Shown: positions 8,879-18,462, counted from the first letter of the stretch. The stretch: 64,000 nt of DNA from Lachnospiraceae bacterium (GCA_021771755.1 JAETOL010000001.1:248001-312000), one strand, 5' to 3'. The notes: a model not told the origin generated them from the letters alone. Numbers and translations are program-made.

Positions 8879-10696
8879 ATGTTTTCCAAGCATGGAAAAA
8901 AGAGCATTCAGACGATCCTGTTTTACCGTTTTTTATGGGTAACAGCAGCGCTGCTTCTTGTAATTTCAGCTATTGTTTATCTGATACAGTACCAGAAATT
9001 ATATAAAAATATGGAAAATGATATTATACGCACAAGCTCCAGCATTGGCGATTCCATTGACCTGCAGATCAGCCAGATGGATAACGTATGTCTCAATATC
9101 ATCAATTCTACTTCTGTAAAAAATACTTTTTCCGACTGGATTTCCAATAAGAACCGCTCCGCCTATGAGCGGCGTCAGCAGCAGAACCAGATGAATAATT
9201 CCCTTATTTCCATACGAGGTATCGATACCTCCATACGTCAGGTTAATCTTTATTCCATGGAATCCGGCGGATACGGCGTTGGTAATTATTACGGCAGGCT
9301 GCCCACAAAAACATCTGATCTTCCCTGGTATCAGGGGACTGTAGAAAAGTACGGATACCGTTTTTTTCAGGCTGACAAGTACCCTCTGCTTTCCCAACAC
9401 TCCGGAACCAAAACAGACAGACTTTATTTTTCCCTTTATCGCATGTACTTTGATAACTACCATAACCCTGCAGGATTTGTGGAGATCAGTAAATATTATG
9501 ACAAGCTTTTTGCCATGGCTATTTCTCCCACCACTGCCTTCAATATAGATATTACGGTATATGATGAGGATGGCAGACAGCTTTACCCGGATCCGTCCTC
9601 CGGCGGTGAAAACCGCTTCGACTATTTTGCCGAACTTGAGTCAATGAAACTTAAATCAGACAGTACACGTATATACAATGATATCCGGCACCAGAAAGAA
9701 TTTGTTGCAATATGCCCTTTAAAATACAGTGGATTTACTGTAACTGCCTCCATAAACAGCACAGACTTTTATACCCCCATCCTCATGAGTCTGATGTGGA
9801 TCCCTCTGCTGGCTTTGGGACTGTTTGTGATCTGCTACTTTGTGTCTCGCTTTTTAAGCCGCAGAATCGCTCAACCGCTGACAGAAATGCACCGGTTCCT
9901 GTCCCAGTCTGATTCTGCAGGAAAATTCCGTCAGATCAGTCTGAAGGATTCCGGAGTAGAAGAAATTGATCGTCTCAGAGACTCTCTGAACAGCTCCATC
10001 CGCGCCCAGGAGGCTGCCACAAAATCTCTCCTTGTTATGAAGGAGTCAGAGATACAGGCTCAGATGCTTGCACTTCAGGCACAGATGAATCCCCATTTTC
10101 TCTATAATTCTCTGAATACTATTGGTGCTATGGCAGAAGAAGGGATGACGGATGAGGTTACTTCCATGTGTCAGGACATCACCTCTATTCTCCGTTACAT
10201 TTCCTCAGACAGAGAATCTGTATCCACGGTAGAAGAAGAACTGGAACACTGTTCCCTTTATTTAAACTGTATGAAAATGCGGTTTAAAGATAAACTGACT
10301 TACGAATTTGACATTGACGACGATCTGTTGGATCGTAAGATCCCCAAGCTGTGTATTCAGCTTCTTATTGAAAACTCGGTCAAGTTTGTATCCAAAACCG
10401 CTCCGCCCTGGCATATCCGTATTGAGGGTTATATAGATGCCGGACAGTGGCTGATCTCTGTAAAGGACAATGGTCCCGGCTTTGACCCGGAGATAGATAA
10501 GCATCTTCGTTCCCAAATGGATGATATATTAAAATACAGCCGGCTGCCAAGCCTGGAACTGGACGGCATGGGAATTCTCAATATTTTTATACGCTTTTAT
10601 CTTCTCTTTGGGCACGCCTTTTTGTTCCAGTTTGGAAATCTGCCTGAAGGAGGCGCATTTGTAATCGTAGGAGGACGTTTTCATGAAAAGGATTAA
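8879..10696 (+). CDS. YesM-type sensor histidine kinase
   Basis: 605-residue membrane sensor: helix at about 18-38, a large extracellular sensor domain (about 40-300), a second helix near 305-325, a HAMP region, then the His_kinase domain with phospho-acceptor His in QAQMNPHFLYNSLNT and an ATPase domain with DNGPGF. This class senses extracellular sugars or binding-protein complexes and pairs with AraC-type response regulators. I chose the ATG at 8879 over an in-frame GTG at 8870, because CGGAGG (8865-8870) then sits eight bases upstream. Its stop overlaps the regulator start by 14 bases. It sits between the permease operon and the binding-protein gene, which it probably controls. Confidence 0.92.
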   Translation: MFSKHGKKSIQTILFYRFLWVTAALLLVISAIVYLIQYQKLYKNMENDIIRTSSSIGDSIDLQISQMDNVCLNIINSTSVKNTFSDWISNKNRSAYERRQQQNQMNNSLISIRGIDTSIRQVNLYSMESGGYGVGNYYGRLPTKTSDLPWYQGTVEKYGYRFFQADKYPLLSQHSGTKTDRLYFSLYRMYFDNYHNPAGFVEISKYYDKLFAMAISPTTAFNIDITVYDEDGRQLYPDPSSGGENRFDYFAELESMKLKSDSTRIYNDIRHQKEFVAICPLKYSGFTVTASINSTDFYTPILMSLMWIPLLALGLFVICYFVSRFLSRRIAQPLTEMHRFLSQSDSAGKFRQISLKDSGVEEIDRLRDSLNSSIRAQEAATKSLLVMKESEIQAQMLALQAQMNPHFLYNSLNTIGAMAEEGMTDEVTSMCQDITSILRYISSDRESVSTVEEELEHCSLYLNCMKMRFKDKLTYEFDIDDDLLDRKIPKLCIQLLIENSVKFVSKTAPPWHIRIEGYIDAGQWLISVKDNGPGFDPEIDKHLRSQMDDILKYSRLPSLELDGMGILNIFIRFYLLFGHAFLFQFGNLPEGGAFVIVGGRFHEKD

Positions 10697-11444
10697 ACAT
10701 TACAATATCATGCTGGTGGAGGACGAAGAGCTTCTGCGCCAGTCACTTGCCAGACACATTGACGCTTTGGGAAACAGCTACAAAGTAGTCTGTCAGGCTA
10801 TGGACGGTCAGGAAGCCCTGGAAACTCTGAAACGGGAGGATATCCATATAATCATCACCGACATCCGTATGCCGGTAATGGACGGACTTACCCTTGCCCG
10901 CAATGTCCATGAGCAGTATCCTCACATCCTTACGGTGATCCTGTCCGGTTACGCAGACTTCCAGTATGCCCAGGAGGCTCTTCGGCAGGGTGTCTTTGAC
11001 TATCTTCTGAAACCTGTGTCCCGTGAAAACCTGGAAAGTACTCTCGGAAAAGCAAGTCTTGCCCTTCAGAAGCACTATGAGCTGGAAGAGGATACTTCCA
11101 TAACCGGAAAAGATGCCCAGGAAATTGTAGACTATGTAGTTCTTTATATCCGCAATCACTATATGGATGATATTGATTTCTCTGCTATTTCCTCCCGCAT
11201 GGGCTTCAGCTCTGCCTACCTGACAAAGCTGTTCAATAAATATGTGGGAAACACACCTTTGAAATATCTTACAGAAGTGCGTATCCACGAAGCCAAGCAT
11301 CTCCTTTTAAATACTGCCCTTCCGATCCGAGAGGTAGGAGAAAAGGTCGGCTATCCGGATCAGTTTCATTTCAGCAAAACCTTCCGCAAGCTCACCGGGG
11401 TAAATCCTACTGCCTATCGCCAAAAACCTCAGAAGAACGAATAA
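10683..11444 (+). CDS. YesN-type AraC response regulator
   Basis: 253-residue two-domain regulator. The N-terminal receiver has the acidic pair in LVEDEE, phospho-acceptor Asp in IIITDIRMPVMDG near residue 60, and the conserved Lys in YLLKPVS. The C-terminal AraC-type double helix-turn-helix (about 150-250) includes FSAISSRMGFSSAYLTKLF and PIREVGEKVGYPDQFHFSKTF. It is translationally coupled to the kinase by a 14-base overlap. It likely activates the divergent permease-GH31 operon and the binding-protein gene that converges on it from the other side. Confidence 0.93.
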   Translation: MKRIKHYNIMLVEDEELLRQSLARHIDALGNSYKVVCQAMDGQEALETLKREDIHIIITDIRMPVMDGLTLARNVHEQYPHILTVILSGYADFQYAQEALRQGVFDYLLKPVSRENLESTLGKASLALQKHYELEEDTSITGKDAQEIVDYVVLYIRNHYMDDIDFSAISSRMGFSSAYLTKLFNKYVGNTPLKYLTEVRIHEAKHLLLNTALPIREVGEKVGYPDQFHFSKTFRKLTGVNPTAYRQKPQKNE

Positions 11445-11450
11445 CCAACG

Positions 11451-11505
11451 AAAAAAGCCTGCAGTCAGTTTCTAAAAGCTGATTGCAGGCCTTATTTTAT
11501 TTACA
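11451..11505. terminator. bidirectional terminator between regulator and binding-protein genes
   Basis: A 12-bp stem (11457-11468 with 11479-11490, one G-T wobble), flanked by TTATTTTATTT on the plus side and, on the minus strand, by a run of six T. Confidence 0.85.
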
Positions 11506-11525
11506 GTTTTTTACTTGTACTGCTT

Positions 11526-12824
11526 TTACTTCCAGACTTCGTCGCCAACTGCTTCCGCCTGAGTTGCACGTCTTTCGTCAATTGCATTCAGAACGTCCTC
11601 AGATGTCATGTCGCCGATAAACATAGACACGATATCCTGTGTCAGCTCTGTCCACTGCGGGTTCAGATATTTGATAGTATCCTGGAATACCGTTCCCTGT
11701 TTTTCAGCAGATGCAATAAACTCTTTTGTCTCATCGCTGTAAGAAGGTGTCTGTCCTACATCGAAAGGAAGATTCTCAATCTTGTCGCAGTTATCGATCA
11801 TGTACTGCACGCTGTCAGCAGAAGCAATGTACTCAAGATACTGTTTTGCTTCTTCCTGATGCTCGGAACCGGAATATACGAATCTGGACGGACCAACCGG
11901 ATGTACGTTAAGAACGTCATTGTCAAGAAGCGGAATTTTGAACATGCCAAAGTCTTCTGCTGTATAAGCTCCTTCAGAAGCTTCTGCGATTGCCGGAATC
12001 TGACCTGGTTTTTCCAGGGCCATTGCATACTCGCCTGTTCCAAGGTACATCAAAAGATCTGTGTACTCGTCAGACAGATAATTATCTCCAAAATATCCCT
12101 TCTGGGCCATATCGTTAATCTGGTCAAGAGCCTCCTTCAGCTCCGGAACCTCTGCAAATTTAACCTTGTTGCTGTTCAGATCGTCTACGATATTCGGAAC
12201 AAGATCCTCATATTTTCCACCGATTTCTGTAAACCACATAGTCTGATGCCATCCATCTGCACATGGCTCGTAAATAGGAGTTACATCATTGTCAAGAAGA
12301 GTTTGGCATACCTCCTCGAACTCAGCAAATGTAGTAGGAACCTCCAGCTTGTTCTCTTCAAAGATTTTTTTATTATAAATTACATAATAGTCTGTGGAAA
12401 CATCAAAATAAGTCATTCCGTAAACCTTATCGCCTACAGAGGTCTGTTCTTTTGCAAACTCATCATAGGTTTCCACCCATGACTGGTCAGAAAGGTCTAC
12501 CGCATTTTCTTCTACGTTATACTGAGAAACAATATCAAAGGCTCCAGCCTGTCCGCCAAAAATATCCGGACCCTCGCCGCTGTTCAGCTTTGTCATCAGC
12601 ATGTTGTAATACTGGTCGGCCGGAACGATCTGATAATCAACCTTGATTCCTGTTTCTTCCTCAAATTTTTTGCCAAGCTCCATTTCTGCGTCATACACCC
12701 AGTCCTGGCTGGCCATTACAGTAATGGTTGTATCGCCTTCAGCATGAGCAGTTTCCGCATATACAGCAACAGAGCTTACTGCCATTGCGCCGCACAGCAG
12801 CGCAGCCACTAATTTTTTCTTCAT
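11526..12824 (-). CDS. extracellular sugar-binding protein of ABC importer
   Basis: 432-residue family 1 solute-binding protein. The signal peptide is MKKKLVAALLCGAMAVSS followed by an AxA-type cleavage site near ETAHA. The mature part begins with TTITVMASQDW and carries the usual hinge motif region (NSGEGPDIFGG). The ATG at 12824 is preceded by AGGAGGG; the frame extends upstream to 12911 without a ribosome site. No lipobox Cys is placed correctly, because the only Cys lies at position 11, inside the hydrophobic core, so membrane anchoring by lipid is not predicted. It probably delivers an oligosaccharide to the permeases at 7032-8752. Confidence 0.9.
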   Translation of the reverse strand: MKKKLVAALLCGAMAVSSVAVYAETAHAEGDTTITVMASQDWVYDAEMELGKKFEEETGIKVDYQIVPADQYYNMLMTKLNSGEGPDIFGGQAGAFDIVSQYNVEENAVDLSDQSWVETYDEFAKEQTSVGDKVYGMTYFDVSTDYYVIYNKKIFEENKLEVPTTFAEFEEVCQTLLDNDVTPIYEPCADGWHQTMWFTEIGGKYEDLVPNIVDDLNSNKVKFAEVPELKEALDQINDMAQKGYFGDNYLSDEYTDLLMYLGTGEYAMALEKPGQIPAIAEASEGAYTAEDFGMFKIPLLDNDVLNVHPVGPSRFVYSGSEHQEEAKQYLEYIASADSVQYMIDNCDKIENLPFDVGQTPSYSDETKEFIASAEKQGTVFQDTIKYLNPQWTELTQDIVSMFIGDMTSEDVLNAIDERRATQAEAVGDEVWK

Positions 12825-12944
12825 CGTAAAAACCCTCCTGTTTTTTGATGGCTTTATCATACCAGCATAATTACCAAAAGAACATGGAAATTGCGCAGCT
12901 CTTTTTGTCATTTTTTAACTTACATCCTTTTATTTTATCTTTTT

Positions 12945-13805
12945 TTACTTTTTCTCATCTCTTGGAGGCTTTCCTACATGCTTTTTGTATAAGCGATAAA
13001 AATTAGAGATATTATGGAATCCACATTCCATGGCAATCTCTGTCACGCTTTTATCTGTATCTCTCAAAAGCTCCCTGGCATGGCTGATACGAATGCGAGT
13101 CACATATTCACTGAAGCTGATACCTGTTACCTTTCTGAAATAGGATGAAAAATAATTGGAGCTCATATAGGCTGCAGCCGCCACCTCATCCAGGGTGATT
13201 TTTTCGCTGTAATGAGTGTCTATATAGGAAATCACCTGTTCTAAACGCTTCATGGCATTCTTTTTTTCCTTCAGCATTTCTTCTGATTTGCTTTCATCCT
13301 GATAGGTACGGATCAGCATTGTTAGAATACGCAGAATATTCGCCTTGATCATCAGAGGATATCCCTCTTTCTGCTGCTTCCATTCTGTATAAATCTCCCG
13401 GATTCCTTTGCGTATCTCATGGCTTACCGGCTCTTCACTTCCGATTCTGTTTTTAAAATTACTTCCCCGCTCCACAAAAGGTTTCAGATATTCAGAGTCA
13501 AAAACACTGAGTTTTTCAGCTACAAACTCCGGTGAAAAAATCATAACCAGAAGCTTCATATCCTCTCCCATCAGCTTCCAGCCATGGGCTTCCACATTAT
13601 TAAAAATTATAATGTCTCCGGGTTCCATCATATATTCCCGACCATTGACAAAGTAATTTCCCTGACCTTCCTGTACATAGGTAATTTCAAAATAACTGTG
13701 CCAGTGAAAGGTGTCCGGACGGCTGTTCTCATGGTTCAGAACCACCTCTGATATCCGAAAAGGAAAATCCTTATCCAGTGTAATATTATCTCTGACAAGC
13801 TTCAT
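12945..13805 (-). CDS. AraC-family regulator with cupin sensor domain
   Basis: 286-residue regulator. The N-terminal cupin-like ligand domain includes DTFHWHSYFEITYVQEG and EPGDIIIFNNVEAHGW. The C-terminal AraC DNA-binding domain includes EVAAAAYMSSNYFSSYFRKV and SVTEIAMECGFHNISNFYRL. The ATG at 13805 has AAAGGA nine bases upstream; an in-frame ATG at 13835 lacks a site. It lies between the corrinoid fusion gene and the binding-protein gene, all on the minus strand, and is separated from the former by a terminator. The likely effector is a sugar, inferred from neighbours. Confidence 0.88.
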   Translation of the reverse strand: MKLVRDNITLDKDFPFRISEVVLNHENSRPDTFHWHSYFEITYVQEGQGNYFVNGREYMMEPGDIIIFNNVEAHGWKLMGEDMKLLVMIFSPEFVAEKLSVFDSEYLKPFVERGSNFKNRIGSEEPVSHEIRKGIREIYTEWKQQKEGYPLMIKANILRILTMLIRTYQDESKSEEMLKEKKNAMKRLEQVISYIDTHYSEKITLDEVAAAAYMSSNYFSSYFRKVTGISFSEYVTRIRISHARELLRDTDKSVTEIAMECGFHNISNFYRLYKKHVGKPPRDEKK

Positions 13806-13930
13806 CTTATCATGTCCTTTCTGTCGCAGTTTCATGGCATCACTCTTCGGACATTATAACAAATCTCATTTGCTGATTCTATCCCTAACTGTATTTTATC
13901 CCAGCTAAGGCCTGAGAAATAAGTATGCAC

Positions 13931-13971
13931 AAAACCGCAGCCAGGGCCGTGGAACCCTTTGCTGCGGTTTT
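13931..13971 (-). terminator. terminator after the corrinoid methyltransferase operon
   Basis: An 11-bp perfect stem (13931-13941 with 13961-13971) with a 19-base loop and TTTT on both sides. It lies 48 bases past the stop of the fusion gene and before the AraC gene. Confidence 0.7.
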
Positions 13972-14018
13972 CTCTGTGCTGCAGTATATATTTTATAGAA
14001 ATTCAAAAGTGACCTTTT

Positions 14019-16865
14019 TTATCTTCCCAGTGATTCGCAGAAAGTACCCTTTACATCACTCCAGTTTTTCTCTGCATAATCAAGAAGATATACGGCCTGC
14101 TCCATGGACATTTCCGGGAACAGAAGGAAGAGGCTGTGAGAACCGTATTTTTTTACAAGACGATCTACATTTTTGATCCAGTCTTCAAATTCTCCTGAGT
14201 ATACCTTTACCCAGATGGATTTCCCTGCTGCAATAGCTTTGTCATAGATCACATCCCAGTCCGGAAGAGTTCCGTCCGGGCCTGCATCACCGCTGGTCCA
14301 CTGAAGAGCATCGATTCCGTCAATTTCCATCAAAGCATCCATATGCTTGATGGCCTGAGGGCCATCAAGATGGTAGAGGACATGATCTACATTTTCAGAC
14401 TGTGTTTTCAGTGACGGCTGGATATATCTTCTGAAATCCTCAGGAGACATCATGGCAGAGAAGTCGCACTGAAGCTTCACAGTTCTTCCCGGACCCCAGA
14501 TCTGGAATACGGTGTAGGCATTTCCGCCCTCTTCATCCTTAATGGCATTATAAAAACGATCATAGTACTGATAGTAAACATCTGTTACTTCCTGAATTCG
14601 CTCTCCTACCTTTTCCGGCTCGTCCAGAAGATCAAAAAGAGTTTCCTGAGCTCCTCTTAAAGAAGCAAGGACATCAATATTTTCCATTAAGTCCGGCATA
14701 TCTACATAGAAATCGTTTCCTGCCAGTTCCCGACAGTCCTTAACAAGATTCATATGTTTTTTAAACCATTTGTTTTCCGGATCAAATTCAAGCTTTGGAA
14801 CTCCATCCCATCCGTCCAGGCATTTATTAAACCACACCGTATCTTCTTTAAACCCGATCTCCGATCCAAGATATGCTGCCAGAGATCCCGGTCCAAAGTC
14901 TACATTCAGGTTAGGGAAGCTCTCTCCAAGGAAAGCATGTGTGTCGCAGAAGAAACGGTAACGGTCTACGATTCTCTGTGGATTCTGATATTTATCCTCC
15001 ATATCCTTCCACATCAGTTCTTCCGGCATATTGTAATACTTTCCCTGGCAGATCTGTCCAAGATATCCGCCGTCTACCGGAGTTCCGTCCGAATACTGCT
15101 CAATTTCCGGACGTCTTGCAATCACACACATCAGAGGACGGCCGGTATTTTTGTGAGCCCAGTAATTGCGGAATTTTTCTTTTGTTTCTTCCCAGTTCAG
15201 TTTATATCCTTCTCCCGGTTTCGGAAGACGTACCTTACTGATATCTACTTTTGATTTATCAAATTCTACTTTTACCTGCGCTGAATCCTCTTTTTTCTTT
15301 TCTTCAGGCTTTGCTTCTGCCTTTGCTACTTTTTTTGCTTCAAAGTCCGCAAGCTCTTCCTCTGAAAGATCAAATTCTCCTGCAGCTGCTTTTGCACAGA
15401 AGCCGGAATCTGCATATTTTTTTGCCTGCTCTGCTGCAGAAGCTGCATCTTCTGTATAAGCGTCCGCACCGATCTCATCTGCAAACTCCTGAGTGATCGG
15501 CGCTCCACCTACCATGATTTTGATTCTGCTGCGGAAAGGCTGCTCCAAAAGGGCTGCAACGGTATCTCTTAAGGAAGGCATGGTCGTTGTCAAAAGGGCA
15601 GACAAAGCAACGATAGTCGCATCCTTATGTTCGTTTACCGTATCAATAAAAGTCTGGATCGGAACATCCACTCCAAGGTCAAGCACCTCAAAGCCTGCGC
15701 TTTCAAACATCATTCCTACAAGGTTCTTTCCGATATCATGAAGATCCCCTGCCACTGTACCGAGAATGATCTTTCCTGCACTTCCTGCCTCTCCTGTTGC
15801 CAGATAAGGCTTCAGAACCTCAACTCCTGCCTTCATGGCTCTGGCTGCAGCCAGCATCTGAGGAACAAAGATAATTTCTTTTTTGAAGTTCTCTCCCACA
15901 ACCGCCATAGCTCCGATCATTCCCTCGTTAAGGATATCTGTAGGATCACAGCCTGCGTCAATGGCCTCCTGAACACATTTTCCGATTTCTTTATTTTTTC
16001 CATCCTGCGTAGCCTTAAAGACTGCCTGCATTTTTTCATCAGCCGGAGTTTCAGGGATCTGCATGGTCTCTTCCTGAACCGGTTTTTCCTGAAATTTTGC
16101 AATATAGTTCAGACAGTATTCATCTCTTTCCAGAAGAGCGTTTGTAGCGTAAATCATACCGATCATGTTTTTGTTGGTAGGATCTACAATCGCACTGTCC
16201 ATACCGGCATTCATAGCAAGAACCATAAATGCCTGATTAATATTTTTTCTGACTGGAAGACCAAAGGAAATATTGGAAAGCCCGCTTGTGATATGGATTT
16301 CCGGATATTCTGCCTTGATCTGACGGCAGCAGTCTGCAAATACAGTAAGTGCTGTCTCGTCTGTGGAAAGGGTTACAACAAGTGGATCAATATGTAATCT
16401 GGATGGGGCAATACCATACTCTTTTGCCTTTTCCATAATCCCGTGGAAAACTTTCATTCTCCGCTCTACAGAATCCGGAATTCCGTCGTTGTCACAAAGA
16501 AGCGCCACACATTCCCAGTCTGTATCCGCGATTACCGGAAAAATTGTATCTATCTTATCGCCTTCCAGAGACACTGAATTTACAAGTCCCGGTCTTTTGC
16601 AAAATGGGATTGCTGCCACACAGGATTTTGCACTTGGACTATCCACACAAATTGGTGTGTCAGTTACCTCCTGTACCAGATCAATCATCCATTTTAAAGT
16701 TTCTACTTCCACGTCTTCCTCAACAGAAGCGCATACGTCCAGAAATGTGGCTCCCGCTTCTGCCTGCTTTCTGGCTCTCTCTTTAATAAGTTCCGCATCC
16801 TTATCTGCAATAGCTTTCGCAACTGACGGAATAGATCCGTTCAGTTTTTCTCCAATGATTATCAT
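14019..16865 (-). CDS. three-domain fusion: methyl-THF methyltransferase, corrinoid protein, UroD-like methyltransferase
   Basis: 948 residues. Residues 1-260 form a pterin-binding TIM barrel (opens MIIIGEKLNGS, with DPTNKNMIG near 228), as in AcsE, MetH and MtvA-type methyl-THF:corrinoid enzymes. Residues 280-490 form a cobalamin-binding module: a helical cap, then Asp374-x-His376-x-x-Gly379 in AGDLHDIGKN, where His376 is the lower cobalt ligand, and VGGAPI. A Lys/Glu/Ala-rich linker covers about 495-545. Residues 550-948 form a uroporphyrinogen-decarboxylase-like barrel, as in MtaA/MtbA methyltransferases, with YHLDG at 831-835 where MtaA has a zinc HxCG motif. One chain could therefore take a methyl group from a substrate and give it to THF. 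It is last in an operon with an isomerase and a sugar kinase. The AGGAGGG ribosome site lies six bases before the ATG, inside a possible hairpin. Substrate unknown. Confidence 0.88.
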   Translation of the reverse strand: MIIIGEKLNGSIPSVAKAIADKDAELIKERARKQAEAGATFLDVCASVEEDVEVETLKWMIDLVQEVTDTPICVDSPSAKSCVAAIPFCKRPGLVNSVSLEGDKIDTIFPVIADTDWECVALLCDNDGIPDSVERRMKVFHGIMEKAKEYGIAPSRLHIDPLVVTLSTDETALTVFADCCRQIKAEYPEIHITSGLSNISFGLPVRKNINQAFMVLAMNAGMDSAIVDPTNKNMIGMIYATNALLERDEYCLNYIAKFQEKPVQEETMQIPETPADEKMQAVFKATQDGKNKEIGKCVQEAIDAGCDPTDILNEGMIGAMAVVGENFKKEIIFVPQMLAAARAMKAGVEVLKPYLATGEAGSAGKIILGTVAGDLHDIGKNLVGMMFESAGFEVLDLGVDVPIQTFIDTVNEHKDATIVALSALLTTTMPSLRDTVAALLEQPFRSRIKIMVGGAPITQEFADEIGADAYTEDAASAAEQAKKYADSGFCAKAAAGEFDLSEEELADFEAKKVAKAEAKPEEKKKEDSAQVKVEFDKSKVDISKVRLPKPGEGYKLNWEETKEKFRNYWAHKNTGRPLMCVIARRPEIEQYSDGTPVDGGYLGQICQGKYYNMPEELMWKDMEDKYQNPQRIVDRYRFFCDTHAFLGESFPNLNVDFGPGSLAAYLGSEIGFKEDTVWFNKCLDGWDGVPKLEFDPENKWFKKHMNLVKDCRELAGNDFYVDMPDLMENIDVLASLRGAQETLFDLLDEPEKVGERIQEVTDVYYQYYDRFYNAIKDEEGGNAYTVFQIWGPGRTVKLQCDFSAMMSPEDFRRYIQPSLKTQSENVDHVLYHLDGPQAIKHMDALMEIDGIDALQWTSGDAGPDGTLPDWDVIYDKAIAAGKSIWVKVYSGEFEDWIKNVDRLVKKYGSHSLFLLFPEMSMEQAVYLLDYAEKNWSDVKGTFCESLGR

Positions 16866-16871
16866 AACATA

Positions 16872-16914
16872 CCCTCCTGTATGTAATTACTGCTGTAATT
16901 TTACTCCAGGAGGG
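16872..16914 (-). promoter_or_regulatory. hairpin that can sequester the ribosome site of the corrinoid fusion
   Basis: On the minus-strand RNA, CCCUCCUG (16914-16907) is the exact complement of the CAGGAGGG ribosome site (16879-16872). Between them lies a second 6-bp stem, AAUUAC/GUAAUU with loop AGCA (16900-16885). The paired state would hide the start signal of the 948-residue gene. This is a prediction from complementarity only. Confidence 0.45.
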
Positions 16915-16979
16915 CTTGTATTTTCTTCTGCTATTTTTTTATTTATATGTACTATTTTATGGATTATCTTTTATTTTCC

Positions 16980-18437
16980 TTAAAACAGTTCTTTCATTGC
17001 AGGATAAAGCTTACGGAACTTCTGATAACGTTCTTCATACTTTTCCACCAGTTCCGGATCCGGCTCTACGGTATCTACAACATGAGCCATCTTCCTGCCA
17101 ATGGTCTCTACATCCGGGTATGCTCCGCAGCCTACTGCCGCCAGCATAGCGCCTCCCATAGACGGACCTTCTTCCACTTCCAGTACGTCTACCTTCAGAT
17201 TCATAACATTAGCGATAATCTTTTTCCAGAGAGGACTCTTTGCTCCGCCTCCGCAGATTTTTGTGCGCTGAATGTTGATCCCCAGCTTTCTGGCAACCTC
17301 CAGAGAATCACGAAGACCAAAAGCCACGCCCTCCAGAACTGCCTGCGTCATATCCGCTCTTGTGGAATCCATGGACATACCAAAGAACACACCTCTTGCG
17401 TCCGGGTTATTGTGCGGAGAGCGCTCTCCCATCAGATACGGAAGGAAGAACACACGATTTTCCCCGAGTTTTTCAATGGGAGCCTGTTCCTTTGCAAAAT
17501 CCGTTGTCTGAAGGATCTCCTCTGCCCACCACTTATTACAGGAAGCAGCGCTTAACATACAGCCCATCAGATGATAGCTGCCGTCTGCATGACAGAACGA
17601 ATGAAGGGCATTGTTTTCATCCACACCAAATTCTTTACTGGAAATAAAGATTGTCCCGGATGTTCCAAGAGAGATATTACATTGTCCGTCTCCTACGGTT
17701 CCCGTTCCTACTGCAGCAGCTGCATTATCTCCGGCACCAGCCACAACTTTTACATTTTCAGAAAATCCAAGCTCCTCTGCAATAGATTTTTTAAGAGTTC
17801 CCACAACTTCCCAGCTCTCATAAAGCTTCGGAAGCTGGCTTTCTTTTACATCGCAGATCTCCATCATTTCCTTTGACCAGCAGCGGTTTTTCACATCCAG
17901 AAGCAGCATTCCGGAAGCGTCGGAAACATCTGTACAGAAAGCGCCGCTCAAACGGTATGCAAGATAATCCTTTGGCAGCATGATCTTTGCAATACGGGCA
18001 AATTTCTCCGGCTCATTCTTTTTCATCCACAGGATCTTCGGAGCGGTAAAACCTGCAAAAGCAATATTTGCAGTATAAGCAGACAATTTATCCTTACCGA
18101 TCACATGGTTCAGATAGTCTGTTTCCTCCTGTGTACGTCCATCGTTCCAGAGGATAGCCGGACGGATCACCTGATCATTTTCATCCAGCGTTACCAGTCC
18201 ATGCATCTGTCCGCCAAATCCAATTCCCGCTACTTCTTTGCGGTCAATATCCTTTGTCAGTTCCTTCATTCCCTCCATACTCTGAGCAAACCAGTCTTCC
18301 GGATTCTGCTCAGACCAGCCCGGATGCGGGAAGAAAAGAGGATATTCTTTTGATACAATATTACAGATTTTTCCGGATTCCTCCATAAGCAGAAGCTTCA
18401 CAGCAGAGGTTCCCAGATCGATTCCTATATAATACAT
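16980..18437 (-). CDS. xylB: xylulokinase-type FGGY sugar kinase
   Basis: 485-residue FGGY carbohydrate kinase, closest in pattern to XylB, which phosphorylates D-xylulose to xylulose 5-phosphate. The N-terminal ATPase fold opens MYYIGIDLGTSAVKLLLM. GFGGQMHGLV and the catalytic Asp in VAGAGDNAAAAVG are present, and the C-terminal signature reads VLEGVAFGLRDSLE. AAAGGA precedes the ATG. It lies between the isomerase-family gene (81 bases upstream, with an intervening hairpin) and the corrinoid fusion. In this context the true substrate may be a ketose released by the isomerase, such as ribulose, fuculose or xylulose. The family is sure, the substrate less so. Confidence 0.88.
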   Translation of the reverse strand: MYYIGIDLGTSAVKLLLMEESGKICNIVSKEYPLFFPHPGWSEQNPEDWFAQSMEGMKELTKDIDRKEVAGIGFGGQMHGLVTLDENDQVIRPAILWNDGRTQEETDYLNHVIGKDKLSAYTANIAFAGFTAPKILWMKKNEPEKFARIAKIMLPKDYLAYRLSGAFCTDVSDASGMLLLDVKNRCWSKEMMEICDVKESQLPKLYESWEVVGTLKKSIAEELGFSENVKVVAGAGDNAAAAVGTGTVGDGQCNISLGTSGTIFISSKEFGVDENNALHSFCHADGSYHLMGCMLSAASCNKWWAEEILQTTDFAKEQAPIEKLGENRVFFLPYLMGERSPHNNPDARGVFFGMSMDSTRADMTQAVLEGVAFGLRDSLEVARKLGINIQRTKICGGGAKSPLWKKIIANVMNLKVDVLEVEEGPSMGGAMLAAVGCGAYPDVETIGRKMAHVVDTVEPDPELVEKYEERYQKFRKLYPAMKELF

Positions 18438-18462
18438 AATCTGATTCCTTTCTTTGAAAGCA

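Noticed and set aside
16866..16979. Cobalamin riboswitch before the corrinoid fusion
   Set aside because: The region is only 114 bases and has no B12-box-like core; only a small ribosome-site hairpin is present.
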